Assembly (NCBI GenBank): GCA_030998225.1
Contig: JAPYXD010000608.1
Coordinates: 3,688,501-3,752,500, forward strand
Direction: 5' to 3'
Length of the DNA stretch: 64,000 bases
Source: Diplolepis rosae
Taxonomy: Eukaryota > Arthropoda > Insecta > Hymenoptera > Diplolepididae
The position numbers were made by a program, and so were the translations under genes. Below are positions 10,915 to 23,508 of the stretch, piece after piece; position 1 is the first letter of the stretch; each line of letters begins with the position of its first letter. The notes under the pieces were generated by a model, which made no database searches, was not told where the DNA came from, and was given only the letters and a program-made list of their open reading frames with translations.

Positions 10915-12313
10915 AGTGAATAGAATTTAATGAGATGTTTTATTCTCGAAGAGGATATGAAAAATTGGGCTAGTCACGTTTTACTACGAACATCCTTCCC
11001 ATACTTCCAACTCAGTCTCTCTTTATATTATAAAATACTTATATCGAATTGCCCATTTTAGCAGTACCAATCTCTCTATATTTTAATCAGCAAACCACAT
11101 TTACCTCGATTATGCTTAAATCCTATGATTCCTCCCCGCTTTATTCAATACCGTGAGGTACTTCCTCTTTAGGTGCGTTGCGTAACGATCGCTCATCGTT
11201 ACATGAGTGTGACGAGCGACTATACATTGCTCGTTCTCCACTAGAGAGCGGAAGCTCTCAGAGACAAACTTTGCGCACTAAATTTTAAATCGATTAACAA
11301 AATAAAAATTAATGATGATGAAATAAAGTAAAATTTCATATAAATGGTTATTTAGGAAATGTGGATGGTAATCGGAATGCATCATCGTTTTAACTACGTT
11401 TTAGTTTGCACTTCGAAAGGGAACCTATATTCATAAATTTACAGCTTCGAAAATATTGCGTAGCAAAGGATAAATTCCTTGCGTGAAATATTTAGTAAAT
11501 ATTTTTATCTTTTGGAGTTTGTGCTGTGAGTTGGGGCCTCAGAGAACCTCACACGTGCACGTTAGAATAAGGACCTTTTATACGATTGATTGATATAACT
11601 TGGTTTAAAAACTAGGGTGAGAGTTAATTACTTTTCTTGGAACATCGGTCGTGATAAAAAAGAACCATTGATCCCGATGTGATATGCACGGTGTGCATCA
11701 AAGGGCAGAATAGGTGGGATCGAATTCGAGTATGATTGGCTTGCGTGGCTACTTGATGTGTGAATATGTAAGAAATTGTAATGCGATAATTGGATGATGT
11801 GAAGTGTGAGGCGTTTTTCTAATCGCTTGAGATGAAATCACAGCAACGGAGCGGGGGTTCAGAAGCTGCGGACTTGAACTTCTCTTCTCTGGAGCTCAGA
11901 ACAATTTTTACCATGAACATATAACTTAAAGTGCTTAATCGTCGAAGTGACTCCAAGATATCGGTGGTACTTAAAATTTGTCTTTTCACGACGCGATCGC
12001 GATTAATTTTGTAAATCTGTCTTACTCAGAATTTAATCATCAAATTCTAAATATACTTTCAAGTTGTGTGAACTAAGTGTTGTTTATTTAAAAATCCGCA
12101 ATTCAAATTTCCCGACTCTACGTAGTAGTTAATTGACCGACAGACCCGACAAATCATCGTTCGACCCGAAGGAGCGAATCATCTGTCTCGTAACATGAGA
12201 TTGGGTGCGATGACACCTGGTGGATGTTCTAAAAATTAACCAAAGTACATGAACAAACGGGGAAATCCATGAAATCTGTAATTCAATAATTTCTTTAACA
12301 TGGAAGGAATTAG
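10915..12313. other. Intergenic DNA, nothing recognised
   Basis: About 1.4 kb of moderately AT-rich sequence without credible ORFs, repeats or RNA genes. Confidence 0.4.
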
Positions 12314-12490
12314 TTTTACTCCCCGATTGGAAAGAAATGTGCATATTATTGTGCCGTTGAAAATTGCCGCGCTAATTCCAATGAAAAGTTGGATTTAAGC
12401 TTTCATTTCTTTCCACGACCTAACCAAAGAACTATCGAAGTTGACAATTATTTCGGAAATCCGGAGAATGTTGATATTGTGAGCGGCTGA
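12314..12490 (+). pseudogene. THAP zinc-finger fragment
   Basis: A 59-codon open stretch between stops contains KKCAYYCAVENC followed by LDLSFHFFPRP, the start of a THAP domain (C-x3-C in a C2CH finger, then the basic/aromatic patch). The second half of the domain has drifted. THAP domains bind DNA and are found in P-element-like transposases and host regulators. A related fragment lies on the minus strand at 45808-46023 with the same KKC-x3-CAV-x2-C layout. This is a relic or a single exon; no flanking exon was found. Confidence 0.6.
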
Positions 12491-12589
12491 AAAAAAAGAT
12501 ACAAAAATAAAAGTTGTAAAATCGCATATGAGAGCGTGTTCGCGAGATTTTACCAAGCGTGATTACTTTTACCGCGCAACAAATTGTAA

Positions 12590-12918
12590 GATTGTACAAC
12601 TAATTGTAAGAACTATAGTAACTAAGGTTAAGGAAATTCGTTGTTACTTCGGGGGGGGGGGGGGGGGATAAATTCCCCCTTCGTGTGAAGTTTGTGAGAC
12701 GGCACTGAGGCGCCATATTGTCAGCTTTTAGATAGTGACGAACAGACAGACTGAAAAGAGAAGCGTGCGACGTAAGAATTTGAACTCGCTACCGCGACAT
12801 ACCGCGTGCTTATCTTCCAACCTGGCTGTGTGTAAAAACCGGGTGTAATACGTTTATATATCGAGAATAAACTTGTGTTTTAGTTAATAGGTAGAATGTT
12901 ATTCAATGATACCTATAA
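12590..12918 (+). repeat. Probable 5' LTR
   Basis: Sequence immediately upstream of the tRNA-Trp-type primer-binding site. It contains a TATA-like TTTATATATCG and an AATAAA near 12866. The left boundary is a guess because no second LTR exists to compare with. Confidence 0.4.
12651..12667 (+). repeat. G homopolymer, 17 bases
   Basis: An uninterrupted run of 17 G in an AT-rich region, just upstream of the LTR-like sequence. Length polymorphism or assembly error is likely here. Confidence 0.9.
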
Positions 12919-12919
12919 G

Positions 12920-12930
12920 TGGTGACCCCG
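12920..12930 (+). other. tRNA-Trp primer-binding site
   Basis: TGGTGACCCCG is complementary to the 3' end of insect tRNA-Trp, whose last bases are CGGGGTCACCA. It lies at the expected place just after the LTR-like sequence and fits the CsRn1 clade. Confidence 0.7.
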
Positions 12931-13782
12931 GCGTAATCGGAACAGTCCCAAGTAGTGCTACACCAGTGAATCATCTAACTTTTTAAAAAAGAACTGTTCC
13001 CGAACTATTGTTTTTTTACGATTCTCACACATCAGTCAGAGTCTGACGAAAGTCACTAAAATAAGAACGCCTTGCTACACTGGCACTTCGTGTAACGCTT
13101 TTGCACCGATCCTAGTTCGGAATTTCGCCATCTTTGCCAAGAATCGCAACCTCTACCCAGAAAGAGGCGTTTCAAGAAACCAGAGTCGTCCACTTCCTTC
13201 AGTTGCAGTTCACAGCTAGATTCAGCGTCCTGGAACCTGAAAATCGTAAATTTTTGACCTCTGACCGCCCGAGGAATTAATTGAGGGCCGTCGAAGCACC
13301 AGTTCTTCGAAGTTCAACGCAGCCAGCACGTCGACTTTGCAGCAGCCATTCGTTCTATAAGTATCAGCTGTTAACTAAACCGTTTTCTTATTTTTCCTCC
13401 TCTCGATATTACGCACCGTTTTTGTTTCTTCTAAAAAAACATATTGTAATTAGTATAGGTCTTGCCATTCATGTAAACTTCTTGAAATTTTTCACTTCTC
13501 GCGTGCGCATGCGCGGCTCATAAAACGAACGCCATTTTTCTTGTTTACTTGTGCGCACTTCTCGCAGTGGTAATTCCGAGAAACGAACGCGGTCCAACGA
13601 ATTTAACAAATACGCCATTTTCTCAAGTCTGAAAAATAACTATCTCTACTGCGAATTGTGATATTTTTTTTTGTCATATTGCATAATATCTCCACGAGTC
13701 AAGGCCAACATATCGCGCACTTGCCAAATAGTAAGACAAGTTCAATCTTTATCGAAAATCAAACGATCGTTCGATTCGAGCA

Positions 13783-14587
13783 ATGGCAGATGATAATTCA
13801 AATGAACGCTCTTGCGGGAGCAGCGGGGGTCAGGCACCTGGAGGGTCTGGACTCCGTAGCTCGGTGGGAAATTTCCTGGCTGATCCTCTTGTGGATCATT
13901 ACTGCATCTCTAAAATTCCCATCTTTATACGTACTGATCCCGCATTGTGGTTTCTACAGGTAGAACGGACATTCCGTGCCTCTCGAGTCACCGCAGACGA
14001 CACGAAGGCGGACATCGTCATTTCTGCTCTCGATCCCGATACCGTCGCCATTCTCAGGCACCTCTGCTGAAACCAAGTTAAGGAGGTTGCTAAAAGGCCA
14101 GGTAGTCGATGATGGAAAACCCTCTCTTTTCCTAAACTGTCTTCGAAATCTCAGCGAGGGCCAGTGCAATGATAACGTCATCAGGACTATCTTCTTCGAA
14201 CACATACCCAGTCAACATCGGGGAATTCTTATTGCTACCGGCTTGACGGATTTGAGCCGATTAGCGCAAATAGCTGACGAGCTAGCAGAAAACTATAACG
14301 TTCCCGAACATCATGTCTCTGCCGTTCCTGTCAAAGAGATTCCTCCTACGTATCCTTCGAATTTCGTAGCCAAGGTCGACAAATTAGCAAAAAGCTTAGA
14401 GCAGTTAAACATGCATTTCAACCAAATGTCGCGTAATTTTAGCAGGGTACGCTTAATATCACGCTCAAGACCCAAACAATTCGGTGGTCGGTCAAAAAGT
14501 TCCGCCGCTTCGGGTTACTGCTTTATACATAAAAAATACGGAAAAGCGACCCGTAATTGTGTTCAATCATGCACATGGCAAGAATAA
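13783..14587 (+). pseudogene. Gypsy gag, frameshifted
   Basis: The first frame begins at 13783 and encodes a capsid-like region (FIRTDPALWFLQVERTFRAS, typical of gypsy Gag). It hits a stop at 14068, and the capsid reading continues in another frame from about 14060 to 14587. The end carries the CHCC zinc-binding box C-x2-H-x9-C-x3-C (YCFIHKKYGKATRNC then VQSC), diagnostic of CsRn1-type Gag. One frameshift is the main damage. Gag would form the particle and bind element RNA in the cytoplasm. The start codon is the first ATG in the capsid frame and is not otherwise supported. Confidence 0.8.
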
Positions 14588-14920
14588 CCCCAGCAGGGAA
14601 ACTAAATTCGCCACTTCGCTCAGAGACGGTCGGATCTGGCGGTACTGTTTCAACACGTCTCCACATCAAGGATAAAAAATCTGGATAAAAACTCATGCGT
14701 GTTTACCTACGGTAAAAAGCATCTTTCGCTCGACTTCAATCTTAAAAGGATTTAGTCCTGGAACTTCCTGCAAGCTTCAGTTCCATATCCTATTATCGGA
14801 GCTGACCTTCTCGCCCATTACGGGCTCATCCCCGACCTCCGTCGTCGAAAACTGCTTGACCCCATTACAGGTAGTTCTTCCTGCGCCTAGCTTCAGGACG
14901 CGTCCATTGTCGGTGTTAGC

Positions 14921-17075
14921 ATGTTGGGACACTCGTCAAAGTACCCTAAACTCTTCTCCGATTTCCCAGAGGTAATTGGAACCGCGAAAGTCTCCAATTC
15001 AAAACTTCGTGGCGTGTACCACCACATAGAAACGACTGGCTTACCCATGGCCGAGCGCGCAAGTCGTTTATCGCCCGAGAAACTCAAGGCTGCTAAGCAG
15101 CTTTTCTATAGTTTACTCGAAAAAGGAGTGTGTCGTCCCTCTAGTAGCCCTTGGGCCACTCCAATCCACATGACCCCAAAAAAGGACGGGCAGTGGAGAA
15201 TTTGTGGTGAGTACAGAAGACTGAATTCGGTGACCACCCCAGACAAATACCCCATTCCTCACTTACATGACTTCACAACAAGCCTTCGCGGAAAATCAAT
15301 TTTTACAAAATTAGATCACCAAATGGCCTGTCACCAAATTCCAATTGCGCCCGAAGATATGCCAAAACCGGCAGTAATAACTCCATTCGGCCTTTTTGAA
15401 TATAAGGTCATGACTTGCGATCTTCGAATCGCTGGACAAACCTTTCAGCGCTACATAAATCAACCGCTAGGCGACCTCGATTTCGTCTTCGTCTATATAG
15501 ACGACATACTCGTGGCGTCCTCCAATCCGGAAGAACACGAGACGCACCTTCGCGTGGTTTTCCAACGGCTCAAGGAGTTTTCCTTGAGACTCAACCCAAG
15601 TAAGTGCCAGTTTGGCCAGCCCGAACTCGAATTCCTTGGCTATCTATTCAACAGCTAAGGCCTCAAGCCTACCCCCGGAAAGGTCCAAGCCATTTCTAAT
15701 TTCCCAAAACCATCTACCGTTGTTGAACTTCGCAGATTCTTGGGTCTCGTTAACTTTTACCGCCGCAGTCTGCCTCACGCAGCACAAACCCAGGAACCGT
15801 TGCTGAAGTACATCCACAACTCGAAAAAGAACGATAAACGCAAAATCTCCTGGTGTCCTGAAGCCGAGGAAGCTTTCAAGAGAACAAAATGTGATCTCGA
15901 AAATGCGACTCTCTTGAGTCACCCGTGCTCTGACTCGGAAACGAGACTCGTAACCGACGCCTCAGATACAGGCATGGGCGCCACCTTAGAGCAGCGGTTA
16001 TCTGGTTCGTGGAAACCTCTTGGTTTCTTCTCTCGAAAATTCACCGCCGCTCAGAGAAATTACAGCGCTCATGATCGGGAGTTAACCGCCATTTATGAAG
16101 CGTTAAAGCACTTCCGTCACTTCCTCGAGGGGCGTGACTTCAAGATTCTCACCAATCATAAGCCCCTCTCCTAGGTTTTTAAACAACGCTCCCACAAAGC
16201 GTCACCGCGGCAACTGAATCAACTCTCATTCATATCCCAATCACCTCGCAGATCGACTACCTTCCGGGTCGGAACAACATTGTCGCCGACTTACTTTCAC
16301 GTGTGGAATCCACAAACCCACAAAAAATGTGGGCCACTGATATCAGTTTGATTGAGCTGGCTCAGGCTCAAAAGGACGATGAAGAACTAAAGAACCTCCT
16401 GAAGTCCCCAAATTGCTCTTTAAAGTTTCAGAAGATGGTTTTCGGCGAAGATCATCACGCTATATTTTGCAATATCACCGGGGAAAGTCTTCGGCCGTTC
16501 ATTCCAGCACCACTGCGTGAACGGATTTTCAAATTGTACCACTTTCAGGCCCACCCCGGAGCCAAAGTCACGGACAGGCTAATTAGAAGAAAAAATATAT
16601 TTGGCCCAACCTCGGCAAGGACGTGAGGAAATGGTGCAAAAACTGTATTCCCTGCCAAAAATCTAAGATTTCTCGTCACGCACATCTAAATCCAGCAGCC
16701 TTCGTCGCTCCTCACTCACGTTTTCAACACATCCACATGGATATCGTCGGACCCATGCCCGTCTCCGACGGCAACATTTATGCCTCACGATGATTGATAG
16801 GTTCTCAAGATGGCCCGAGGCCCTTCCTTTGAAAGATATCGAAGCCGCAACCATCTGCCGGGTTTCCGTCGATGGATGGATCGCGCGCTTCGGAGCAGCT
16901 GAAACCGTGACCACCGACCAGGGGAGTCAATTTGAATCCCGCCTTTTTGCCTCCCTGCTGAGCTTAACGGGCTCTCATAGGGTTCGTACTACCCCTTATC
17001 ACTCGTCCTCCAACGGTATGATGGAGAGATGGCACAGGTGCTTAAAAGCGGCTATCATGTGCCATGCCAGTCCCA
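14921..17075 (+). pseudogene. Gypsy pol: reverse transcriptase, RNase H and integrase, broken
   Basis: Reverse transcriptase runs from 14921 to 15658, with IHMTPKKDGQWRIC, a TKLDH block and the YIDDIL active-site motif. A TAA at 15656-15658 interrupts the same frame, which continues through the LGLVNFYRR connection and RNase H (TDASDTGMGA, then HDRELTAIYEALKHFR) to a TAG near 16172. After a frameshift the integrase zinc finger is split: its HH half is at about 16536-16600 and its C-x2-C half at 16635-16660. The core appears in two frames, MDIVGP (16738) and TTDQGSQF (about 16913), with the final E in SSNGMMERW. The core stops abruptly near 17075. At least three frameshifts and three stops rule out function. 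Confidence 0.85.
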
Positions 17076-17424
17076 AATTTTTTTTTATCTTAAATCTCTT
17101 GTATTGCCCTATCTGGTTATAACTTATTACAGGCTCGAGGTGTTTATTTATCCTTAGTCTTAATTTTTAAGTTTTATATATTTGCATACTTAGTTTTAGC
17201 TTAGCCTCTCAGATTGGGCAATGGGATATTTAAGTGCATCTACTTAAATTTAACAGAATTTACATTCCGAACTGAATAGACTCGAATTGTTTTGATAATT
17301 AGTGTTTACAATCTTTATTTTACGCATGTGCATATAAATTTAATTGGGGTTAGCTCTGCCTGGCAACCGCTCATAATTTATATAATTAATCAATCCTTTT
17401 GTAGCTATTGTCTGTGCTCTGCTT

Positions 17425-19113
17425 ATGTCTACTGCCCAGCTTTGTGCCATGGCTTCGACTGGGACTGATAGGGTCCCTACTCCGGTTCCCCGTGGGAATA
17501 CTCAGGGCGTGGGTCGTGGACGTGGCTTTGTTCCAGCTAGGCCTGGACAGGATGTGGGCTCCGGCACTCTTGCTTTAACGACTGGTTCTTTGGGCGATGG
17601 CCGGGCTGGCCTGGCCCCTGCGGATGGTCGTAAGAGACCGATTTCATCTCCGCCTCTACGGTTTCCCTCACAAATTAAGAATATCATGCCTCCGGTCGAT
17701 TCCGGTCGGTGCTCAGAACTGTCTTGCAGCGATTTGAGCCAGAGCTTGTTGAGGAGGATTGACGAGTTTTTTGACGGCGGCAGAACCATTTTCTACAATG
17801 GTTTAAATCAGGTCAAGATACAGTGTGAGTCCAGGGAGGATGCTAACACCCTGGTTCGCTCGCAGGACCTCATGAGAGGCGGCGTCAAGTTGTTTATACC
17901 TTCATCACTGATTCGGAAAAAGGCCTTCACGGGTCCGATCGATTTTAGATATTCGGCCTCTAATATTGTTTATAAGCTCGATCCGGAAATTCGCGACGTG
18001 ATGATGTCTGTTAGGAGGAGGATAAATGATGAAGGCTCTGTCTCTACCAGGGTTGAGTTTACGTTGGCGGTTGCCCGAGTGCCTCGCAGCATTCGCCTGC
18101 ATGGCTATTCCTACCCTCTCACTCCTGTCATTCCTCCACCTAGGCGATGTTTCACTTGTCAGAGGTTCCGGCACATTTCCAATCAGTACCGCAGCTCGCG
18201 TCCCATCTGCGAGTTTTGTTCCGAGCACCATCGTACGGACTCCTGCCCCAATAAGCTGCGATCGGCCTTCTGCTCTAATTGCTGTGGTGACCATGTTGCT
18301 TCCTCGCGCGAATTCCCTGTCTATCGTTATGAGTTTGAGATCAACAAGTACTGTTACTGGAACTCCTGTGGATTTGGGGAGGCGGAGTTGGGTTTGCGGG
18401 AGCGCGGCGTTCTGAGGCCGGGCCGACGTCTTGAATTAGGCACGGATAGGATTTTTCTCGAGGATCCCCCTTCTGTTCTTCATGAGATCGATTTGGGCTT
18501 CTCGGTTTCGGCCTCCCAGCCATCTGTCTCGGGCTCGGCTGTTGAGGGGGTGACTCCTCGATATGCTCGTTCCACGTCTAATCGCTTTAACATCAAGAAT
18601 GTTGACTGGGTTCGTTTTCGTGAGGTGGTTGACGAGGGGCTGCTGAGTCTCAGCTTGGCTCTCGACAGCTGCTCGGATCCGGCAGCGCTGTACTCTGATT
18701 TTTTCGCGCTGATAACAGGAGCTTTGGAGCGCTGTGGGGCATATCGTCCCTCCTCCCTGCCTGGCAAGAGGAGATCCCAGCCGCTTTGGTGGAACTCGGA
18801 GTGCAACGCGGCTATTGCCAGAAGGCGTGACGCTCTCAGGGAGTACATCGCCTGTCAGACCAGGGATGAGAGGGCCGCTTGCAGGAGGATTGATGGGGAG
18901 GTCAAGAGGTTTCTTAGGAAGCAGAAGCATCTCTCTTTTGTTTCCTTCTGTGAGTCCATCGACCCCTCGCTAGGATTGACTAGGATATGGAGAACGGTCA
19001 AGTCTATGTCTTCCCAAGTTGCCGGCTACCGGACGGGCCCTGGGACGGATCCGGATTCGCCGGCCTTGGGGCTCTTAGGAAGGAGCTGGTCTGCCGGGTG
19101 TTCCGCCGGTTGA
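17425..19113 (+). pseudogene. LINE ORF1 fused to the ORF2 linker by loss of the endonuclease
   Basis: A single 562-codon open frame. Residues up to about 230 are Gly/Pro-rich and then RNA-binding-like. Three cysteine clusters follow (CFTCQRFRH, CEFCSEHHRTDSC, CSNCCGDH), the CCHC knuckles of LINE ORF1. Soon after, the sequence becomes the segment normally found between endonuclease and reverse transcriptase in ORF2 (PLWWNSECNAAIARRRDALR, then FVSFCESIDP and IWRTVKS). The roughly 220-residue endonuclease is absent, so an in-frame internal deletion most likely joined the two ORFs. The start at 17425 is simply the first ATG. Confidence 0.75.
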
Positions 19114-19120
19114 GGTCTCC

Positions 19121-21245
19121 TTGTTGGTGGATATTGACGACTCAGCAGACCCTATGAATCATCCGTTCACTGGACGTGAGCTCTCTGCAGCTTTGAGCTC
19201 CTGTAACTCTCGCTCTGCCCCCAGCTTGGATGGCGTTGGCTACGGAATCCTGTTGGGCCTTTCGGAGCGCGCTAGGGAGCTTTTGTTGTCTTTATTTAAT
19301 CGTATGTTCTCTACCTCCAGGTTCCCCCATCTTGGCGCGATACTTTGGTCTCTTTTGTTCCGAAGGCCGGCATCGACAAGTTTCGTCCTATTTCGCTGAC
19401 CTCAACTGTCTGCAAGATTTTTGAAAGACTAGTCCAAAAACGTCTTGAATTTCTTGCGGAGAACAGTTCTTGCATTCCAGCTAACCAATTTAGCTTTAGA
19501 CGGGGCGATCCTCTCTGGATTGCGTTTCTTGTGTGGTCACTGATGTTCTTTAGGGGTTTGGTCGGGCGGAGGGCACTCTGGCCTTGGCTTTGGACCTCAA
19601 GGGAGCTTTCAATGCAGTCCTCCCGGGCGTTCTCGTGAAGCGATTGGCCGGTCTGAGGGTGCCTGGGAGGATTGTGAATTTTGTGAATTTCCTCACCACA
19701 AAAAGAATTCTTTATTTTTCGGCTACCGATGATTCTCCCAGAATCTGTGGTGTGGGTGTCCCCCAGGGAGGCGTGCTCTCTCCCCTCTTGTTCAGTCTTC
19801 ACCTCAGGGGGATCAACGGGATCCTACCGGTGGATGTTAAGGCATCGATGTACGCGGACGATCTCTTGTTATACACGAGACAAGCGGACCCTCACTTGGC
19901 GCTGGTGCGCCTTGAGGAGGCGGTGGGCTTATTGACCACATGGCTACGAGAACTCGGCTTATCCATTTCAATTCCTAAGTGTCAGCTTTGTTTCTTTACT
20001 CGGGCTCGATCTGACTTGCATAAAATTGTCATGAGGGTTGACGGATGCGAGATTCGATGCCAGGATTCACTTAAATATCTGGGAGTGGTTCTGGATGCGC
20101 GCCTAACTTGGATGCCTCACATCAAATACATCGCTGGCAAGGCTATGCGTGCGGTTGGCGTACTTAAAGCTTTGTCTAGGGTGTCCTGGGGTGTCTCCCC
20201 CTCCCTACTTCTTACTGTATATCGAGGGCTGGTTAGGGCATATCTCGAGTGGGGCTCCCCGCTGTTTGCCGGGGCTTCCGGGACGGCTTTGAGGATTCTG
20301 GATAGAGCCCAGTATGAGGCCTTACGCGTGGCTCTGGGGTGTATGCGTTCAACCCCCATCGCTGAACTTCTCTCTGAGGCGAGTGAGCCGCCGCTTGGGC
20401 TGAGGCGTTCTCTTCTGGGTGGACGTTTTATTCTTAGGAAAGCTTCCCGCCGGGGTAGCCCCTTGATTCCTAAGCTTTCCTTGCTATTTGAGAGGACCCG
20501 ATCTGGGTGATCTAGGATCAGACCTGCGAAGTGTGGTCTGCTGCTAGCTTATGAGGGAGTCCGAGGCCTACTGGATATGTGCTTCCGCACGATACGTCCT
20601 CTATACTTTGATTACTCGTGGACTGAGGTGACCAGCCCCGTCACTCTGGATTTCGAGACCGGCCGAGAGGTGAGGGGCGCTGTGGACCCTGATCTGGAGT
20701 TTGAGGGTTTGGTTGCTGCCAGGTATCCGGACTCTGTCCGTGTTTTTGCTGATGAGTCACGTGACGATTCTTTGGAGGTGGTGGGTGTTGGCTTCTGCGT
20801 CCCCTCAATCGGTTATAGGTTTGGCATTCGTCTTGTGGGTTTTACCTCGGTTCTCTCTGCGGAGTTGTACTCGATTTTCTGTGCGTCGAAGTACATCTTT
20901 AGGATAGCTCTTCCCTCCGCCGTGGTGTTCTCCGACTCTTTGCATGCCCTCTATCATCTTCGGGACGGTCCTTTCTCTTCTCGTGTGTCCCCTTATGTGT
21001 TTAAGATCCTCCATCTCCTCTCTCTTATTCGGGAACGAGGATGCGCGGTTGGTTTCGTGTGGATTCCTGCGTACTCTGGGATCAGCGGAAATGAGCAGGC
21101 TGACTGTGTCGCTAGGATGGCCTCTCGGCTGCCTTTCACTGCATTATGGGGTTCCTTTGGCTGACCTCTATTCTGCACTGGATCGGGACTTTAGGTATTG
21201 GTGTTGCTCTCAATGGCCCTACGTACGTTCTGCATCTGGTCTGCA
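19121..21245 (+). pseudogene. LINE ORF2: reverse transcriptase and RNase H, frameshifted
   Basis: Read in pieces. 19121-19340 holds the N-terminal fingers (SAPSLDGVGY), 19345-19500 the block KFRPISLTSTVCKIFERL, and 19584-20508 the core with LALDLKGAFN, GVPQGGVLSPLLF and the catalytic MYADDLLLY. A TGA at 20508-20510 interrupts the frame, which reopens at 20577-21164 with RNase H-like VFADESRDD, SAELYSIFCA, VFSDSLHAL and WIPAYSGISGNEQAD. The last readable part shifts frame again to about 21245. The YADD box is intact, but frameshifts near 19110, 19340, 19570 and 21150 make it a pseudogene. Confidence 0.85.
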
Positions 21246-21792
21246 TCTGGATGGAATAATACGGGAATCGAAAATTCTTACATCGTTCCAAAGATGCAAG
21301 AATCAGACACGTTGCGTACTAAAATTAGTGCTAGAATAAAGCATTTCAAACGCTACTCACTTTAAACAAAAATTTTCATCGAGCAACTTTCCGATTCCTT
21401 AGGTGAGAAATGTTTCCTCTAAAATTAAATCTTATTCTAACAAGTTTTTATTATTTATTTGCTTCAACGCTATATTCTACGGATAGAATTGAGTATCAGT
21501 GAATTCCATGACGTGCCTCTGTCAAATCTGTTCTAAGGTTTTGGTAGATTGAAAACAATAAAATAAATTGATCTCATAATATTAAGAACAATTATCTTTT
21601 ATCAAGGAATTGTGAATAAAGAGAAAATTATGAATTTATTAACAGCGCTGAAAAGAAATAAGCGAGTCAACAAAAACAAACAAAAACGCATTGAAGAGAG
21701 GACAAAAATCGCACTTCCTAAATGAAGTTGATCAACAAATTATTAAAAACAGAAGCCAGTCAGAAACGTCCGCATAGCTTGCTTTTAAAAAA

Positions 21793-22163
21793 TAAGAGGA
21801 TGTGATACTTGAGAAAAGTAGCAAGTTCGTGTAAACAATTTGGTCCAGTTTTTACATTTGTGTCCAAAATACATAAAATTTTGTTTTCAAGCTTTGGGTA
21901 ATGGTAGAGAAGATGAAATCGGACGTAAATAAACTATTTTTAGTTTTAATAATGAAAAAAAAAAAATTACAAAATATTTTGTGAAATTGAACTTTTTTTA
22001 TTTTCGAAACCAAATGTAGTCTATCTATGTCCGTTTTTATCTTCTCTACCATTCCTCAAATTTTGAAAAGAAAATTCTATGTATTTTTAACACAAACATG
22101 TTGAAACTGGACGCAATTGTTCACATGAACTTGCTACTTTTCTCAAGTATCACATACCCTTAA
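21793..22163. repeat. Foldback MITE, copy A
   Basis: The left arm contains GTGATACTTGAGAAAAGTAG and the right arm its exact complement near 22129-22155. Pairing extends into a shared CAATTTGGTCCAGTTT-type segment. The right flank is TTAA. It belongs to the same family as 23509-23872 and, at its ends, 3145-3350. Confidence 0.75.
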
Positions 22164-23508
22164 AAAAGTAAATATTCGTGAGTTTAGTAAATCACATTTT
22201 TATTTATAAATTTGAATTTCTTATAGATTAGGGAAAAAGAAAAATGATCTTTCACGAATTTTGTTTTTTATTAAATGTTATTTCAGTTAGTCTAATGTAC
22301 ATAAATGATAATTTATACCAGGCATTCCTAATATTTATAAAGGACCAGATATCAACAATTATGTAATATAAAACCTATTTATTACCATCAACTGTTTTAT
22401 AAGCATTATTTGACAAATGGTCTGAGTAATTACAATCTATTATTAAATGCAACTTATCAAACCATATAGTTCATTCTTTTTTATTCTTTAAACCAAAGAA
22501 TCACAGACAGAAGTATAACTTAAACACTTAACTTTTACATGCACTATTTTATGTTAAAATATACTTTATTAATTAAAAAAGCAATAGTTGAAAAAAGTTT
22601 CAAAATAGAGCAAAAAGATCATTTTCATCATATTAATTCAGTTTTCGTTAATTTGAGTGTTAGTATTTCATTTTCAATCAAATAGAAAGTAATTAAAAAT
22701 TTACAACAAACATGATTGCAAAAAGGCAAAAAATAATTCAAGCACAAAAATATGAAAACTATTTTTGCTCCATTCTATTCAACATGCTTTACAAACTAAT
22801 TGTACATTTTTTACTCCATAAGACGTGGATAAGTATAATGAACACGTTATTTTTGTTTACAACAAGAATGCATCAGCTACTGAAAAAAAAAATTCATGTC
22901 TGTTTTCAAGCCTTGAAAAACTCAAAAAACTTACCAAGAATCGAAATTTTATTAAAAAAATAAAGATATTATTTTAAACACCACACTGCCGGAACATAAA
23001 TTAATTTTTCGCATGAAAAAACGTTTTTTTTTACATTAGTCCTTTTTTACTAGATTTATCTTAAAGTTTAAAAAAATTATTTTTAACTATAACTAAATTT
23101 TTAGACTCTTTTATCAAAAAGTGGAAAAAAGTATTTCTGTCAGTTACGCAATAACTGCAAATCGAAGTTTTGGTTATATGATAAAAAGAGTCTTAAAATT
23201 AAAAAGAACATTCATTTAATTAACTTTGTTCCAATACGACAGCTCGAAAAATCTCTAAAAATCATGGAAGATTATGATATTATTAAAATAGACTAAAACA
23301 TACTTTATGCATGTTCGGGGTTTAATAATGAATTCAAATCAGTCAATCGTCATTATTCTTAATAATAAAATCAACAAATTTTGCCTGATTATTTTAGCGC
23401 ACGACAAAGTCGCTTCAAAATTAAATTTTGAATTCATTATTGTATAATGGATTATGCATTATCCTGTGAATAGTAAAGAAACTAAGTACACTATTATTTG
23501 TAAATTCT

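Larger units (their letters stand above)
12590..17075 (+). mobile_element. Ty3/gypsy retrotransposon, CsRn1 clade, degraded and 3' truncated
   Basis: Order: LTR-like sequence, primer-binding site, leader, gag, reverse transcriptase, RNase H, integrase. The primer-binding site TGGTGACCCCG (12920-12930) matches the 3' end of tRNA-Trp. Gag ends in a CHCC box (C-x2-H-x9-C-x3-C), and both are hallmarks of the CsRn1 clade. The coding sequence is broken by several stops and frameshifts, and the protease region (about 14590-14900) is unreadable. Similarity stops inside the integrase near 17075, where LINE-like sequence follows. No 3' LTR is present. Confidence 0.85.
17085..21245 (+). mobile_element. 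Non-LTR retrotransposon (LINE), I-type with RNase H, degraded
   Basis: Gag-like ORF1, a reverse transcriptase and a C-terminal RNase H follow in order, an arrangement found in the I superfamily. The apurinic endonuclease domain is missing. The start near 17085 coincides with the end of gypsy similarity, so the LINE may have inserted into the gypsy integrase, although no gypsy sequence resumes on the far side. It is GC-richer than its surroundings. At least four frameshifts and one internal stop are seen, and no poly-A tail is clear at the 3' end. Confidence 0.85.

Noticed and set aside
12651..12667. 17-G run considered as a G-quadruplex regulator
   Set aside because: A single uninterrupted homopolymer next to an old LTR; slippage or sequencing error is simpler.
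18026..18415. 129-codon ORF overlapping the LINE ORF1
   Set aside because: Out-of-frame shadow of the zinc-knuckle region.
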